From NCBI GenBank assembly GCA_017553695.1, contig JAFZKG010000127.1, forward strand, positions 1 to 45,101: a stretch of 45,101 bases of DNA, read 5' to 3'. A program made the translations under genes and the position numbers. Origin of the DNA: Lachnospiraceae bacterium. GTDB taxonomy: Bacteria > Bacillota > Clostridia > Lachnospirales > Lachnospiraceae. Under the pieces are notes generated by a model. It saw only the letters and a program-made list of their open reading frames with translations. It was not told where the DNA came from and made no database searches. Below, piece after piece: positions 33,675-42,005 of this stretch (positions are counted from its first letter, which is position 1; every line of letters begins with the position of its first letter).

Positions 33675-33703
33675 TTGACGCGAAAAGGGTTTCCCTGTAT
33701 AAT
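33675..33703 (+). promoter_or_regulatory. Promoter of the alpha-oxoamine synthase operon
   Basis: TTGACG (33675-33680), a 17-base spacer and perfect TATAAT (33698-33703). Transcription would begin near 33710, leaving a leader of about 115 bases. Confidence 0.85.
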
Positions 33704-33709
33704 GAATTG

Positions 33710-33824
33710 AATTAAATTGCGTCAATATGTCCTGACGTCTTTTTGTTGTTGCTTTGCAACAGATTTTTGCGTGTCCGGACACTGCCAATACAGAGAAAAA
33801 ATACTAAAAAAAGGGAGAACCAAG
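33710..33824 (+). promoter_or_regulatory. Structured leader with two terminator-like hairpins
   Basis: Hairpin one: CGTCA (33720-33724) with TGACG (33733-33737), then TCTTTTT. Hairpin two: TGTTGC (33747-33752) with GCAACA (33756-33761), then GATTTTT. A perfect palindrome GTGTCCGGACAC follows (33771-33782). The stems are short, but each is followed by a T-run, as in attenuators. The ribosome site AAGGGAG is at 33811-33817. Confidence 0.45.
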
Positions 33825-35036
33825 ATGAGAGATATTTTTGAAAAATGCTTTGAACCGCAAATGCAGGATCTGCTGAAGGAAGCAGGCATATATCCGTATT
33901 TTCGGGCATTGGAAAGCCGGCAGGACGTGGAAGTCATCATGGAAGGCAAGCGCCGGATCATGCTGGGATCGAATAACTATCTGGGACTGACCGTACAACC
34001 GGAGATCATTGAAGTGGGGATCAAGACAATCGAGAAGTACGGCACCGGATGTTCCGGGTCCCGTTTCCTGAACGGAACGCTGCAACTGCATTACGAACTG
34101 GAGGATGAACTGAAGAACTTCCTGCGCAAGGAAGACTGCATCACATTCCCGACAGGGTTCATGAGCAATCTTGGTATCATTGCAGGTCTGGTCGGTCGTC
34201 ACGATTATGTTATCGTCGACCGCGAAGATCATGCATCGATCTATGACGCATGCCGTCTCAGCTATGGCAAGATGGCCCGCTATAAACATGCAGACATGGA
34301 AGATCTGGAGCGCGTACTCCAGTCGGTTCCGGAAGAGGCTGGCGCGCTGATCGTGACCGATGGTGTGTTCAGCATGGGCGGCGACATTGCGAAGCTGCCG
34401 GAGATCGTTGCGCTGGCTAAGAAATATGGCGCAAGAGTTATGGTCGATGATGCACACGGACTCGGCATCCTTGGCGAAGGCGGCAGAGGTACGGCAAACT
34501 ATTTCGGTCTGGAAGATGATGTCGATATCTATATGGGTACCTTCTCCAAGTCACTGGCCAGCCTGGGCGGATATATGGCAGCAGATGAGAGAGTTGTGGA
34601 TTATGTGCGGCACAGTGCGCGTCCGTATATGTTTGCGGCATCCATTCCTCCGGCACAGACCGCTGTGGCATTGGCAGCCCTGCGTTATCTGGAAGCTCAT
34701 CCGGAGCTCCCGGAAAAACTGCAGCAGAATGCGACCAGGTTCCGCAACAACCTGAAAGAGCGGAACGTGGAGATCATTGAAGCACCGACACCGATCGTGC
34801 CGATCTACACCTACTCCGCAGAGAACACATTGGTAAAGCAGAAGAATATGTACGAGGAAGGCGTCTATGTCAATTCTGTTCTTCCGCCGGCATGTGCACC
34901 GGGCGAGTGCCTGCTTCGTACGAGCCTCATGGCAAGTCATACCGACGCGCTGATCGATGAGGCATCGGACATCATCGCAAAGGTGATGCATCATGACGAC
35001 AGCGAGATCCTTTCTCAGCTGAAGTTTGAAAGATAA
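33825..35036 (+). CDS. Alpha-oxoamine synthase, serine-palmitoyltransferase-like
   Basis: A PLP enzyme of the family that joins an amino acid to an acyl-CoA (serine palmitoyltransferase, 2-amino-3-ketobutyrate CoA ligase, BioF). The 403 residues include EAGIYPYFRALES near the start, GTGCSGSRFLNGTL, DREDHASIYD, VDDAHGLGILGEGG and GTFSKSLASLGG with the PLP lysine Lys242. The AGIYPYFRALES and SRFLNGT segments resemble Bacteroides-type serine palmitoyltransferases as I recall them, which favours a long-chain-base role; this is an inference. No biotin genes are near, and no threonine dehydrogenase is adjacent. The frame is open upstream, but the AAGGGAG site fixes the start at 33825. An SDR reductase follows. 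Confidence 0.88.
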   Translation: MRDIFEKCFEPQMQDLLKEAGIYPYFRALESRQDVEVIMEGKRRIMLGSNNYLGLTVQPEIIEVGIKTIEKYGTGCSGSRFLNGTLQLHYELEDELKNFLRKEDCITFPTGFMSNLGIIAGLVGRHDYVIVDREDHASIYDACRLSYGKMARYKHADMEDLERVLQSVPEEAGALIVTDGVFSMGGDIAKLPEIVALAKKYGARVMVDDAHGLGILGEGGRGTANYFGLEDDVDIYMGTFSKSLASLGGYMAADERVVDYVRHSARPYMFAASIPPAQTAVALAALRYLEAHPELPEKLQQNATRFRNNLKERNVEIIEAPTPIVPIYTYSAENTLVKQKNMYEEGVYVNSVLPPACAPGECLLRTSLMASHTDALIDEASDIIAKVMHHDDSEILSQLKFER

Positions 35037-35083
35037 ATAGCCTCACATAATAAGCCACGCGAAGAAACAATAAAGGATACACC

Positions 35084-35872
35084 ATGGGAAAAGTTGCGAT
35101 CGTTACCGGCGGGTCATCCGGCATCGGATTATGCACCGCAAGAAGCTTAAAGGAAAAAGGGTGCACCGTATATGAGCTGAGCCGCCACGATGGAACCGGA
35201 GAATTCAACCATATCACGGCAGATGTGACCGATGAGGCCGCAGTCATAAAGGCAGTCGATGAAGTATTTGAAAAAGAAGGACGCATTGACATCGTAGTCA
35301 ACTGCGCCGGCTTCGGCATCAGCGGAGCAACGGAGTTCACCAGAACGGAAGACGCGAAGAGCCAGCTTGACGTGAATTTCTTCGGCATGGTTCATACGAA
35401 CAAAGCGGTCCTCTCCAGGATGAGAGAGACGGGGGGCGGACGGATCATCAACATCAGCAGTGTGGCCGCGCCGATCCCGATTCCGTTCCAGACCTATTAC
35501 TCCGCCAGCAAGGCAGCCATCAGCGCATATACCTGCGCAGTGGCGAATGAAGTGGCGCCATATAACATTTCCATGTGCGCGATCCTGCCGGGCGATACAA
35601 AGACCGGATTCACCGGAGCCAGAAAGAAATCGCTGGAGGGCGATGACGCGTACGGCGGACGGATCGCAAAGAGCGTGGCCGTGATGGAGCACGATGAAAT
35701 GAACGGAACCGATCCAAAAGTGACTGGCGCATACATCGCAAAGATCGCGTTTAAGAAAAAAGTCAAACCATACTACGCAGTCGGTTTTAAATACAAAGCA
35801 TTTTGTGTGATCATGAAACTGCTGCCGATCAGCATTTCAAATAAACTGATTGGAATGATCTATGCTAAATAA
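35084..35872 (+). CDS. Short-chain dehydrogenase/reductase
   Basis: A classical SDR of 262 residues. It has the NAD(P)-binding motif TGGSSGIG (8-15), NCAG near residue 84, and the catalytic Tyr139-x3-Lys143 in YYSASK with an upstream SSVA serine. The hydrophobic C-terminus (FCVIMKLLPISISNKLIGMIYAK, with the last 23 residues here) suggests membrane association. Next to an SPT-like synthase, a 3-ketosphinganine reductase-like role would make sense, but many SDRs share these features and the substrate is unproven. An AAAGGA site precedes it; it overlaps the next gene by 11 bases. Confidence 0.88.
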   Translation: MGKVAIVTGGSSGIGLCTARSLKEKGCTVYELSRHDGTGEFNHITADVTDEAAVIKAVDEVFEKEGRIDIVVNCAGFGISGATEFTRTEDAKSQLDVNFFGMVHTNKAVLSRMRETGGGRIINISSVAAPIPIPFQTYYSASKAAISAYTCAVANEVAPYNISMCAILPGDTKTGFTGARKKSLEGDDAYGGRIAKSVAVMEHDEMNGTDPKVTGAYIAKIAFKKKVKPYYAVGFKYKAFCVIMKLLPISISNKLIGMIYAK

Positions 35873-36284
35873 CAAAAAAGTCGAGATCATGTCGAAGATC
35901 GCGCTTTATGAGCACGGTGAAGGCAAAGAGACCTTAAAACTGAATCGCTATTTAAAAGATGATTATACTTCGGTAAAACTGCTGAGCAGTGTGCCGCTTG
36001 GTGTTCTGACTGCATTGCTGATCGCAGCCCTGATCTTCTGCCTGGATGCGGATTGGCCGCTGATACTGTACAGCACGATCGGAGGGACCAAAACCGTTCT
36101 CCTGCTGGTCGGCGCGTTTGTGGTATTTGTTGCCCTGTATTCACTGTTTTCCTTCTACATGTTCCGGCTCAAATATGACCGGCACAGGGGAAATCTCAGA
36201 CGATACGGACTGAACCTGAAGCGGTTGGATACGATTTATACCGAAGAAGCACAGAATGAACAAACTGATAAGTTTTCGAAATAA
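35862..36284 (+). CDS. Two-helix membrane protein of unknown function
   Basis: A 140-residue protein that I do not recognise. It has a soluble N-terminal 40 residues, two membrane helices (about 43-65 and 80-105) and a basic C-terminal tail. The start is uncertain: the ATG at 35862 lies inside the SDR end, and another ATG at 35889 would remove nine residues; neither has a clear ribosome site. It overlaps the next membrane gene by 29 bases, and the pair precedes cdaA, so a link to c-di-AMP synthesis or the envelope is possible. Confidence 0.75.
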   Translation: MLNNKKVEIMSKIALYEHGEGKETLKLNRYLKDDYTSVKLLSSVPLGVLTALLIAALIFCLDADWPLILYSTIGGTKTVLLLVGAFVVFVALYSLFSFYMFRLKYDRHRGNLRRYGLNLKRLDTIYTEEAQNEQTDKFSK

Positions 36285-37197
36285 AATAGAAAGCATTTAC
36301 CTGAAGCATAGCAGGGTGCTGGGATGCATCGGAAGGATGCTCATCACATTTGCCTGCCTGATGATCCTGCGCAGGAGCATTAATTTCAACGCGGTGTTGT
36401 CCAATATCTGGGTGGTGGCCGGAATGTCGATCGTATGCGGATTCATCCCGCTGCGGTTCCTCATGGCGGTCATCCTGGCATATATCGTGGCACAGGTTTT
36501 CACGTTATCCACTGCGCTGGGCATCGTGTTCCTGATCGTCCTGGCGCTGATGTATCTGTTGTTCTTCCGGTACGCGCCGACGTATGGACCGGCACTAGTG
36601 CTGCTCCCGATCATGTTCCTGATCCGGCTGCAGGCACTCATCCCGATCATCCTTGCACTTGTTGGACCGGCGATCTCGGTGATCGTCATCATCTTCGGGT
36701 CGATCCTGTATTTCCTGATCATGTTCCTTGATGTGAATGCCGCAACTTTTGCAAGTTCCACCGGAACGCTGGAGTTTACCAAAGTGGAGCTCCTGGTGGA
36801 AGGTGTTTTCCGAAATAAGGAGTACCTGCTGATCATGGCCGTACTGTTTGTTGTGTTCATGCTGGTGCATTTCCTGAAGAGGATCAACTACAACTATTCC
36901 GTGGAGATCGCCATCGCCATCGGGACTGGCGCCTATATCGTATTATCGCTTGGTGTGGAACTTGCCCTGCATAGCCTGACGACGCAGAGACTTTTGACCT
37001 TTGTGATCGGAGGACTCGTTTCCGGTGCGTTGGCGCTTCTGATCAATGGCATCTGGAATCCGCTGGATTACTCCCGTACGGAAACCGTCGAATTTGAAGA
37101 CGATGAATATAACTATTATGTAAAGGCAGTTCCGAAAGCAACATTTGAAAAAGAAAGAGTACAAGTCAAGAGAATCAATAAGAGGAAGATCCTTTGA
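36256..37197 (+). CDS. Polytopic membrane protein of unknown function upstream of cdaA
   Basis: A 313-residue protein with about seven or eight membrane helices and a charged cytoplasmic C-tail (EFEDDEYNYYVKAVPKATFEKE). No transport signature, ATP site or catalytic motif is seen. A central Pro-rich hydrophobic region (about 100-160) resembles permease segments only loosely. It overlaps its small membrane partner by 29 bases and cdaA by four (TTGA), so it is translated in step with the c-di-AMP synthase. A partner or regulator of CdaA is one possibility, offered from context alone. Confidence 0.8.
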   Translation: MNKLISFRNKIESIYLKHSRVLGCIGRMLITFACLMILRRSINFNAVLSNIWVVAGMSIVCGFIPLRFLMAVILAYIVAQVFTLSTALGIVFLIVLALMYLLFFRYAPTYGPALVLLPIMFLIRLQALIPIILALVGPAISVIVIIFGSILYFLIMFLDVNAATFASSTGTLEFTKVELLVEGVFRNKEYLLIMAVLFVVFMLVHFLKRINYNYSVEIAIAIGTGAYIVLSLGVELALHSLTTQRLLTFVIGGLVSGALALLINGIWNPLDYSRTETVEFEDDEYNYYVKAVPKATFEKERVQVKRINKRKIL

Positions 37198-38093
37198 GTT
37201 TTTTACAGAATATCGTTTCCTATTTTCATAAGTATTTTGCGCTGACGTCGATCACGGTGATCGATGTGATCGAGATCATTATCATTGCAATCCTTTTTTA
37301 CTACCTGATGATCTGGTTCCGGAAGACCCGGGCATGGACATTGTTTAAGGGGATCATCATCATTCTGATCATCGTCCTTCTCGCCGCGATCTTTAATTTC
37401 AATACGATCCTCTGGATCGCGTCGAAAACATTGAGCGTCGGCGTGATCGCGCTGATCATCATTTTCCAGCCGGAGCTGAGGCGAGCGCTGGAGCAGCTGG
37501 GACGGCGAAGCATCTTTCATGGCATATTCTTCTCGAACGGAACCAAGAAGATGCGCTTCTCGGATAAGCTGATTGAGGAGGTCCTGAAAGCGGTTTCGGA
37601 TCTGTCCCGTGATAAAACGGGCGCACTCATCTGTCTGGAGATGGATGTCGGTCTGGACGAGTTCATCCATACCGGTATCGAACTGGACAGTGTGGTCTCC
37701 AGCCAGCTTTTGGAAAACATTTTTGAAGACAAGACACCGCTGCATGATGGGGCAGTGATCATCCGGGATGAGCGGATCGTTGCGGCGACCTGCTATCTGC
37801 CGATGTCCAGCAGCCGGTCGTTGAATAAGAAATACGGGACTCGCCATCGTGCGGCACTCGGACTCAGTGAAGTATCGGATGCTGTTACGATCGTTGTTTC
37901 GGAGGAGACCGGAGGGATCTCCCTGACTGCCCGCGGGAAAATGTTTGAGGATATGGAGCTAGGTGATCTGAAACAGCAGCTTCTGGAAGCCCAGACGGGT
38001 ACGGCAGAAGAGAGCCTGCTGACAAAAATCAAGAAAGGAGAGACGAACAATGGCCAAGGTCAAAGCGTTCCTGAAGAAGTGGATCGTCAATAA
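37194..38093 (+). CDS. cdaA: Diadenylate cyclase CdaA
   Basis: Makes c-di-AMP from two ATP at the membrane. The 299 residues begin with three membrane helices (about 20-95), then the DAC domain with the two catalytic motifs intact: DGA (185-187, in LHDGAVII) and RHR (217-219, in RHRAALG). The start is a TTG overlapping the previous stop, preceded by AGAGGAAG. It overlaps cdaR by 44 bases. GdpP at 1018 is the matching hydrolase. c-di-AMP typically controls potassium, osmolyte and cell-wall balance in Firmicutes. Confidence 0.96.
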   Translation: MSFLQNIVSYFHKYFALTSITVIDVIEIIIIAILFYYLMIWFRKTRAWTLFKGIIIILIIVLLAAIFNFNTILWIASKTLSVGVIALIIIFQPELRRALEQLGRRSIFHGIFFSNGTKKMRFSDKLIEEVLKAVSDLSRDKTGALICLEMDVGLDEFIHTGIELDSVVSSQLLENIFEDKTPLHDGAVIIRDERIVAATCYLPMSSSRSLNKKYGTRHRAALGLSEVSDAVTIVVSEETGGISLTARGKMFEDMELGDLKQQLLEAQTGTAEESLLTKIKKGETNNGQGQSVPEEVDRQ

Positions 38094-39054
38094 TATCGGT
38101 TTTAAGATCCTGGCTGTCGTCTTTGCTTTTGTGCTTTGGCTGGTGATCCTCAATACGACCGATCAGGAAACAACGCGTACCATCACGAGCATTCCGGTCA
38201 CGATCGAGAATGAAGCACGTATCCTGGATGGCACGCACGTTTATACTGTTGAATCCGGAGAGACCGCGACAGTCGTCGTATCCGGAAAACGAAGCATCGT
38301 CAATACGCTGAATCCATCAGATTTCTCGGCAGTCGCGAACTTTGCGGAACTCTCGCTTACCAATGCTGTCCCGATCAAGGTCGAGCTGACCGGGGATAAA
38401 GCAAAATATGCAAACAGCATCACGATCACGCAGAAGACCATGAGTATGGTCATCAATCTGGAAGACGTGACGGAAAAAGTATTTGACGTGCAAGTGGTGT
38501 TCAAAGGTGAAACGCCGGAGAACCTGATCGTGGAAGATGCGTCTACAACACCGGCTATGGTCACGCTGACCGCACCGGAGTCGATCACCAACCGGGTCGA
38601 TAAAATTGTTGTGGAAGTAAACGCGGCAGAGATCACCGGCGACGTGCAGCTTCAGCTGGAACCGACGATCTATGATTTTAATGGGCGGATCGTCCAGCAG
38701 AATATGGAGACTTATCTGAATCATGAGCAGGTCAGTGTGAATGTCATTACGGAGACCACGAAGCTCGTTCCGATCCAGATCACACCGATTGGAACTCCGG
38801 ATGAAAAATCCGTGCTGAAGGGGATCAGTTATTCCAAATCCGGCGTGACATTGAAAGGTTCGGCAGATGTGATCCAGGGAATCGAAGCCCTCGAACTGCC
38901 GGGTGAACTTTTGAATATTGAAGGCGCGAAGGAAGATGTCAAGATCACAGTCAATCTGGCAGACTATCTGCCATACGGTGTTTCAATCTATGGCGATACC
39001 AGCAGCATCACCATTACGGCATCGATCACGCGTGAGAAAGACGAAGAGAATTAA
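38050..39054 (+). CDS. cdaR: CdaA regulator CdaR, YbbR-repeat protein
   Basis: An extracytoplasmic partner of CdaA. The 334 residues have one N-terminal membrane helix (about 17-37: FKILAVVFAFVLWLVILN) followed by tandem YbbR-like beta domains, each about 85 residues long, to the C-terminus. It begins inside the cdaA coding region, and galE follows after three bases. In known systems CdaR modulates CdaA activity; the same is inferred here. Confidence 0.92.
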   Translation: MAKVKAFLKKWIVNNIGFKILAVVFAFVLWLVILNTTDQETTRTITSIPVTIENEARILDGTHVYTVESGETATVVVSGKRSIVNTLNPSDFSAVANFAELSLTNAVPIKVELTGDKAKYANSITITQKTMSMVINLEDVTEKVFDVQVVFKGETPENLIVEDASTTPAMVTLTAPESITNRVDKIVVEVNAAEITGDVQLQLEPTIYDFNGRIVQQNMETYLNHEQVSVNVITETTKLVPIQITPIGTPDEKSVLKGISYSKSGVTLKGSADVIQGIEALELPGELLNIEGAKEDVKITVNLADYLPYGVSIYGDTSSITITASITREKDEEN

Positions 39055-39057
39055 ACG

Positions 39058-40077
39058 ATGAAGATTTTAGTGACCGGCGGAGCCGGATATATCGGAAGCC
39101 ATACCGTTGTGGAACTTTTGAACGCAGGACATGAAGTGGCAGTAGTCGACAACCTGTCCAATGCGTCCGTGAAAGCGTTGGACCGTGTGGAAGAGATCAC
39201 GGGCAAAAAGGTCTCTTTCTATGAGGTCGACATCCGGGACGATGTCACGCTGGAGGAAGTATTCAAAAATGAGCAGCCGGAGGCAGTGATCCATTTTGCC
39301 GGACTGAAAGCCGTCGGTGAATCTGTGGAGATCCCGCTGAAATATTTCGACAATAATATCGGAGGAACATTGACGCTCCTGCATGTCATGAAAAAGACGG
39401 GCTGCAAGAGCATGGTGTTTTCCTCTTCCGCAACCGTATACGGAAAACCGGAGACGGTTCCGATCCGCGAGGATTTTCCGACCAGTGTCACGAATCCTTA
39501 TGGACGGACGAAGCTGGTGATCGAGGATATGCTGAAAGATCTGTATCGGTCGGATCCGTCCTGGAATGTGATCCTGCTCCGGTATTTCAATCCGATCGGC
39601 GCGCATGAGAGCGGCCGCATCGGGGAAGATCCATCCGGCATCCCGAACAACCTGCTTCCTTATATCGCAAAGGTCGCAGTCGGAAAACTGGAGAAAGTCA
39701 GCGTGTTCGGAAATGATTATGACACGCCGGACGGTACCGGCGTCCGGGATTATATCCATGTGGTCGACCTGGCAAAAGGCCACATCAAAGCGATTGAAAA
39801 GATTGAGACAGAAAAAAACGTGGGATGCAAGACCTATAATCTGGGAACAGGTATCGGATACAGCGTCCTTGATATCATAGAAGCTTTCGGAAAAGCCTGC
39901 GGAAAAGAGATCCCTTATGTGATCGCGGGCAGAAGAGAAGGAGACGTGGATATCCTTTATGCGGATCCGTCCCTGGCAAAAGAAGAACTTGGCTGGTCGG
40001 CCGAATACGATCTGAGCAGGATGTGCGAGGATACGTGGAGATGGCAGAGCCATAATCCGGACGGCTACGGAGAATAA
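39058..40077 (+). CDS. galE: UDP-glucose 4-epimerase
   Basis: Interconverts UDP-glucose and UDP-galactose. The 339-residue extended SDR has the NAD motif [10 protein letters not shown] (residues 6-15), the [11 protein letters not shown] catalytic Ser/Thr region, and a catalytic Tyr-x3-Lys in NPYGRTK. The C-terminal GYGE ending is typical of GalE. With galK elsewhere in the window it could serve galactose use, but its position between cdaR and a sugar transferase points to supplying UDP-galactose for envelope polysaccharide or glycolipid. Confidence 0.95.
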   Translation: MKILVTGGAGYIGSHTVVELLNAGHEVAVVDNLSNASVKALDRVEEITGKKVSFYEVDIRDDVTLEEVFKNEQPEAVIHFAGLKAVGESVEIPLKYFDNNIGGTLTLLHVMKKTGCKSMVFSSSATVYGKPETVPIREDFPTSVTNPYGRTKLVIEDMLKDLYRSDPSWNVILLRYFNPIGAHESGRIGEDPSGIPNNLLPYIAKVAVGKLEKVSVFGNDYDTPDGTGVRDYIHVVDLAKGHIKAIEKIETEKNVGCKTYNLGTGIGYSVLDIIEAFGKACGKEIPYVIAGRREGDVDILYADPSLAKEELGWSAEYDLSRMCEDTWRWQSHNPDGYGE

Positions 40078-40085
40078 GCAGACCG

Positions 40086-41477
40086 ATGGCGAATAAACAA
40101 GGCCGGGAGCCTTATAAACGATTAATCGTATTTACAGAAGTGATCATCCTTTTGGCTGTACATACAGTCCTGTTTGCAATCCTCTGGAACAGCCAGTACA
40201 AGGAATCAATTGAGCTCCCGTTCTTCCGTCGTGGTAACTGGGCCATGATCGCCATCTATCCGATCCTGATGCTTCTGGTCGGAAAACTGTTCGGAATCTT
40301 CAAATTGGCGGTGGCCAGAACAGTAGACACCATCTTCTCGCATATCGCGATGCTCTTTGTCGTCAATCTGCTGATGTATTTCGAGTTGCTCCTCCTGATC
40401 CGTTGGCATTATCCGAGCATCGTGCCACTTCTCATTATTTTCCTGATTGAATCTGCATATACCATTGTGTGGGTCTTCCTGGTGAAGCTTGTAAATAACC
40501 GTATTTACCCGCCGCACGACATGGTCCTGATCTACGGGGACTATTCTCCGGACGATATCATCAAAAGCATGAACGAACGGGGCGACCGCTATCATATCCG
40601 CGCGAGCGTCAACATCAATGAAGGCATGAATAAGATCATGGCGATCATCGAGGAGCATGAGGCGGTGATCATTTCCGACCTTCCGGCGACGGAACGGAAT
40701 GACGTGGTCAAGTATTGCTATGCCGCAGGAAAGCGGCTCTATATGCTGCCGAAGATCACAGATATCATCATCCGCAGTTCCGAAGAACTGCATGTGTTTG
40801 ACTCGCCGGTTCTTTTAAATAAGAACTTTGGATTGACCTTTGACCAGCGGATGACCAAACGCACGCTGGATATCATCGTTTCCGGGCTGATGATCATTCT
40901 GTCCGGCTGGCTTATGATCATCATTGCCATCCTGATCAAACTGGATGACCATGGTCCGGTGTTCTACCGGCAGGAACGTCTCACCCGCGACGGCAAAGTG
41001 TTCCGTATCATCAAGTTCCGCAGCATGAAAGTCAATGCCGAGGAACAGGGACCGCAGCTTTCCCGGAAAGAGGATGACCGCGTGACGCGTGTCGGCCGTG
41101 TGCTCCGCATGCTGCATCTGGATGAACTTCCGCAGCTCTTCAACGTTTTCGGAGGCTCCATGTCCATGGTCGGACCGCGGCCGGAACGCCCGGAGATCAT
41201 GAAGCAGTATAAGGAAAATGTGCCGGAGTTCTATTACCGCCTGAAAGTCAAGGGCGGCCTCACCGGTTATGCCCAGGTCTACGGGAAATATAATACGACA
41301 CCATATAACAAGCTGCGGATGGATCTGATCTATATCCAGAACTACAGTCTATGGCTGGATCTCAAGATCATTGTCCAGACTGTAAAGATCCTTTTTGAAA
41401 AAGAAAACACAGAGGGGATCGATCAGGACCAGACGACCGCAATCCGTGAAGAACAGGAAGAGGAACAGCATCTGTAA
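40086..41477 (+). CDS. Polyprenyl-phosphate sugar phosphotransferase (exopolysaccharide initiation)
   Basis: Transfers a sugar-1-phosphate to a polyprenyl-phosphate carrier to start a lipid-linked glycan. The 463 residues have four N-terminal membrane helices (about 15-135), a cytoplasmic nucleotide-binding-like middle domain (to about 255), another membrane helix and the C-terminal bacterial sugar-transferase domain. Its signatures are GPVFYRQERL, KFRSMK, LRMLHLDELPQL and MSMVGPRPERPE. The sugar cannot be assigned. The family includes WbaP- and WcaJ-like enzymes. No other glycan genes are in view downstream, so the remaining pathway must be elsewhere. Confidence 0.93.
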   Translation: MANKQGREPYKRLIVFTEVIILLAVHTVLFAILWNSQYKESIELPFFRRGNWAMIAIYPILMLLVGKLFGIFKLAVARTVDTIFSHIAMLFVVNLLMYFELLLLIRWHYPSIVPLLIIFLIESAYTIVWVFLVKLVNNRIYPPHDMVLIYGDYSPDDIIKSMNERGDRYHIRASVNINEGMNKIMAIIEEHEAVIISDLPATERNDVVKYCYAAGKRLYMLPKITDIIIRSSEELHVFDSPVLLNKNFGLTFDQRMTKRTLDIIVSGLMIILSGWLMIIIAILIKLDDHGPVFYRQERLTRDGKVFRIIKFRSMKVNAEEQGPQLSRKEDDRVTRVGRVLRMLHLDELPQLFNVFGGSMSMVGPRPERPEIMKQYKENVPEFYYRLKVKGGLTGYAQVYGKYNTTPYNKLRMDLIYIQNYSLWLDLKIIVQTVKILFEKENTEGIDQDQTTAIREEQEEEQHL

Positions 41478-41484
41478 AAAACAG

Positions 41485-41637
41485 TTGACGCAGCTGCTTT
41501 CCTTATGCTATATTATGCAGGCGAGCAAAAGGCTCTTTTTTTTACGTTGAAATTTTTTAGCCCCGGACGCGGGGTCCCACAAAGCAAAAGATCGCGTAAA
41601 TACAGCAAAAAACCGCTATTTTTGTGAGGAGTAAAAA
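41485..41637 (+). promoter_or_regulatory. Promoter and structured leader of rpmG-secE-nusG
   Basis: TTGACG (41485-41490), an 18-base spacer and TATATT (41509-41514). The predicted start is near 41521. A short hairpin GAGC/GCTC (41523-41535) with T8 follows at the very 5' end of the transcript, and a CCCCG/CGGGG hairpin at 41561-41574. The leader is about 117 bases long and contains no gene; it could carry attenuation. Confidence 0.6.
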
Positions 41638-41787
41638 ATGAGAACAAGAATCACATTAGCATGTACCGAATGCAAGCAGAGAAACTACAACACAACAAAA
41701 GAGAAAAAGAATCATCCGGACAGAATGGAAACGATGAAGTATTGCAAGTTCTGCAAGAAGCATACCATGCATAAGGAGACGAAGTAA
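41638..41787 (+). CDS. rpmG: 50S ribosomal protein L33
   Basis: A 49-residue large-subunit protein, zinc-binding form: CTEC (9-12) and CKFC (36-39) supply four ligands, with a basic surface. Start [18 protein letters not shown] at an ATG after a GAGGAG site. The order rpmG-secE-nusG is the standard Firmicutes arrangement; secE begins six bases later. Confidence 0.96.
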   Translation: MRTRITLACTECKQRNYNTTKEKKNHPDRMETMKYCKFCKKHTMHKETK

Positions 41788-41792
41788 TTCAT

Positions 41793-41993
41793 ATGGCAGA
41801 GAATTCTTCCAATAATAAAGAAAAGGGCAGCTTCTTCAAGAATCTGAAACTCGAGTTCAAAAAGATCATCTGGCCTGACACAAAAGATGTCGCCAAGAAG
41901 GTTCTTTTGATCATTGTCGTGACCATTATCCTGGGCGTATTGATCAAGCTTTTGGATACTGGTGTGCAGGCATTGCTTAGCCTGATTGCGTAA
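41793..41993 (+). CDS. secE: Preprotein translocase subunit SecE
   Basis: The small clamp subunit of the SecYEG channel. The 66 residues have an amphipathic, charged N-terminus (FFKNLKLEFKKIIWPD, with the conserved Trp-Pro) and one membrane helix (about 37-58). Length is normal for a single-helix Gram-positive SecE. It starts right after rpmG with an AAGGAGA site and is followed by nusG. Confidence 0.95.
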   Translation: MAENSSNNKEKGSFFKNLKLEFKKIIWPDTKDVAKKVLLIIVVTIILGVLIKLLDTGVQALLSLIA

Positions 41994-42005
41994 AGGAGTT
42001 TGAGT

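Noticed and set aside
39067..40053. A 328-codon minus-strand frame opposite galE.
   Set aside because: Shadow of galE; no ribosome site, and the predicted protein is unlike any family.
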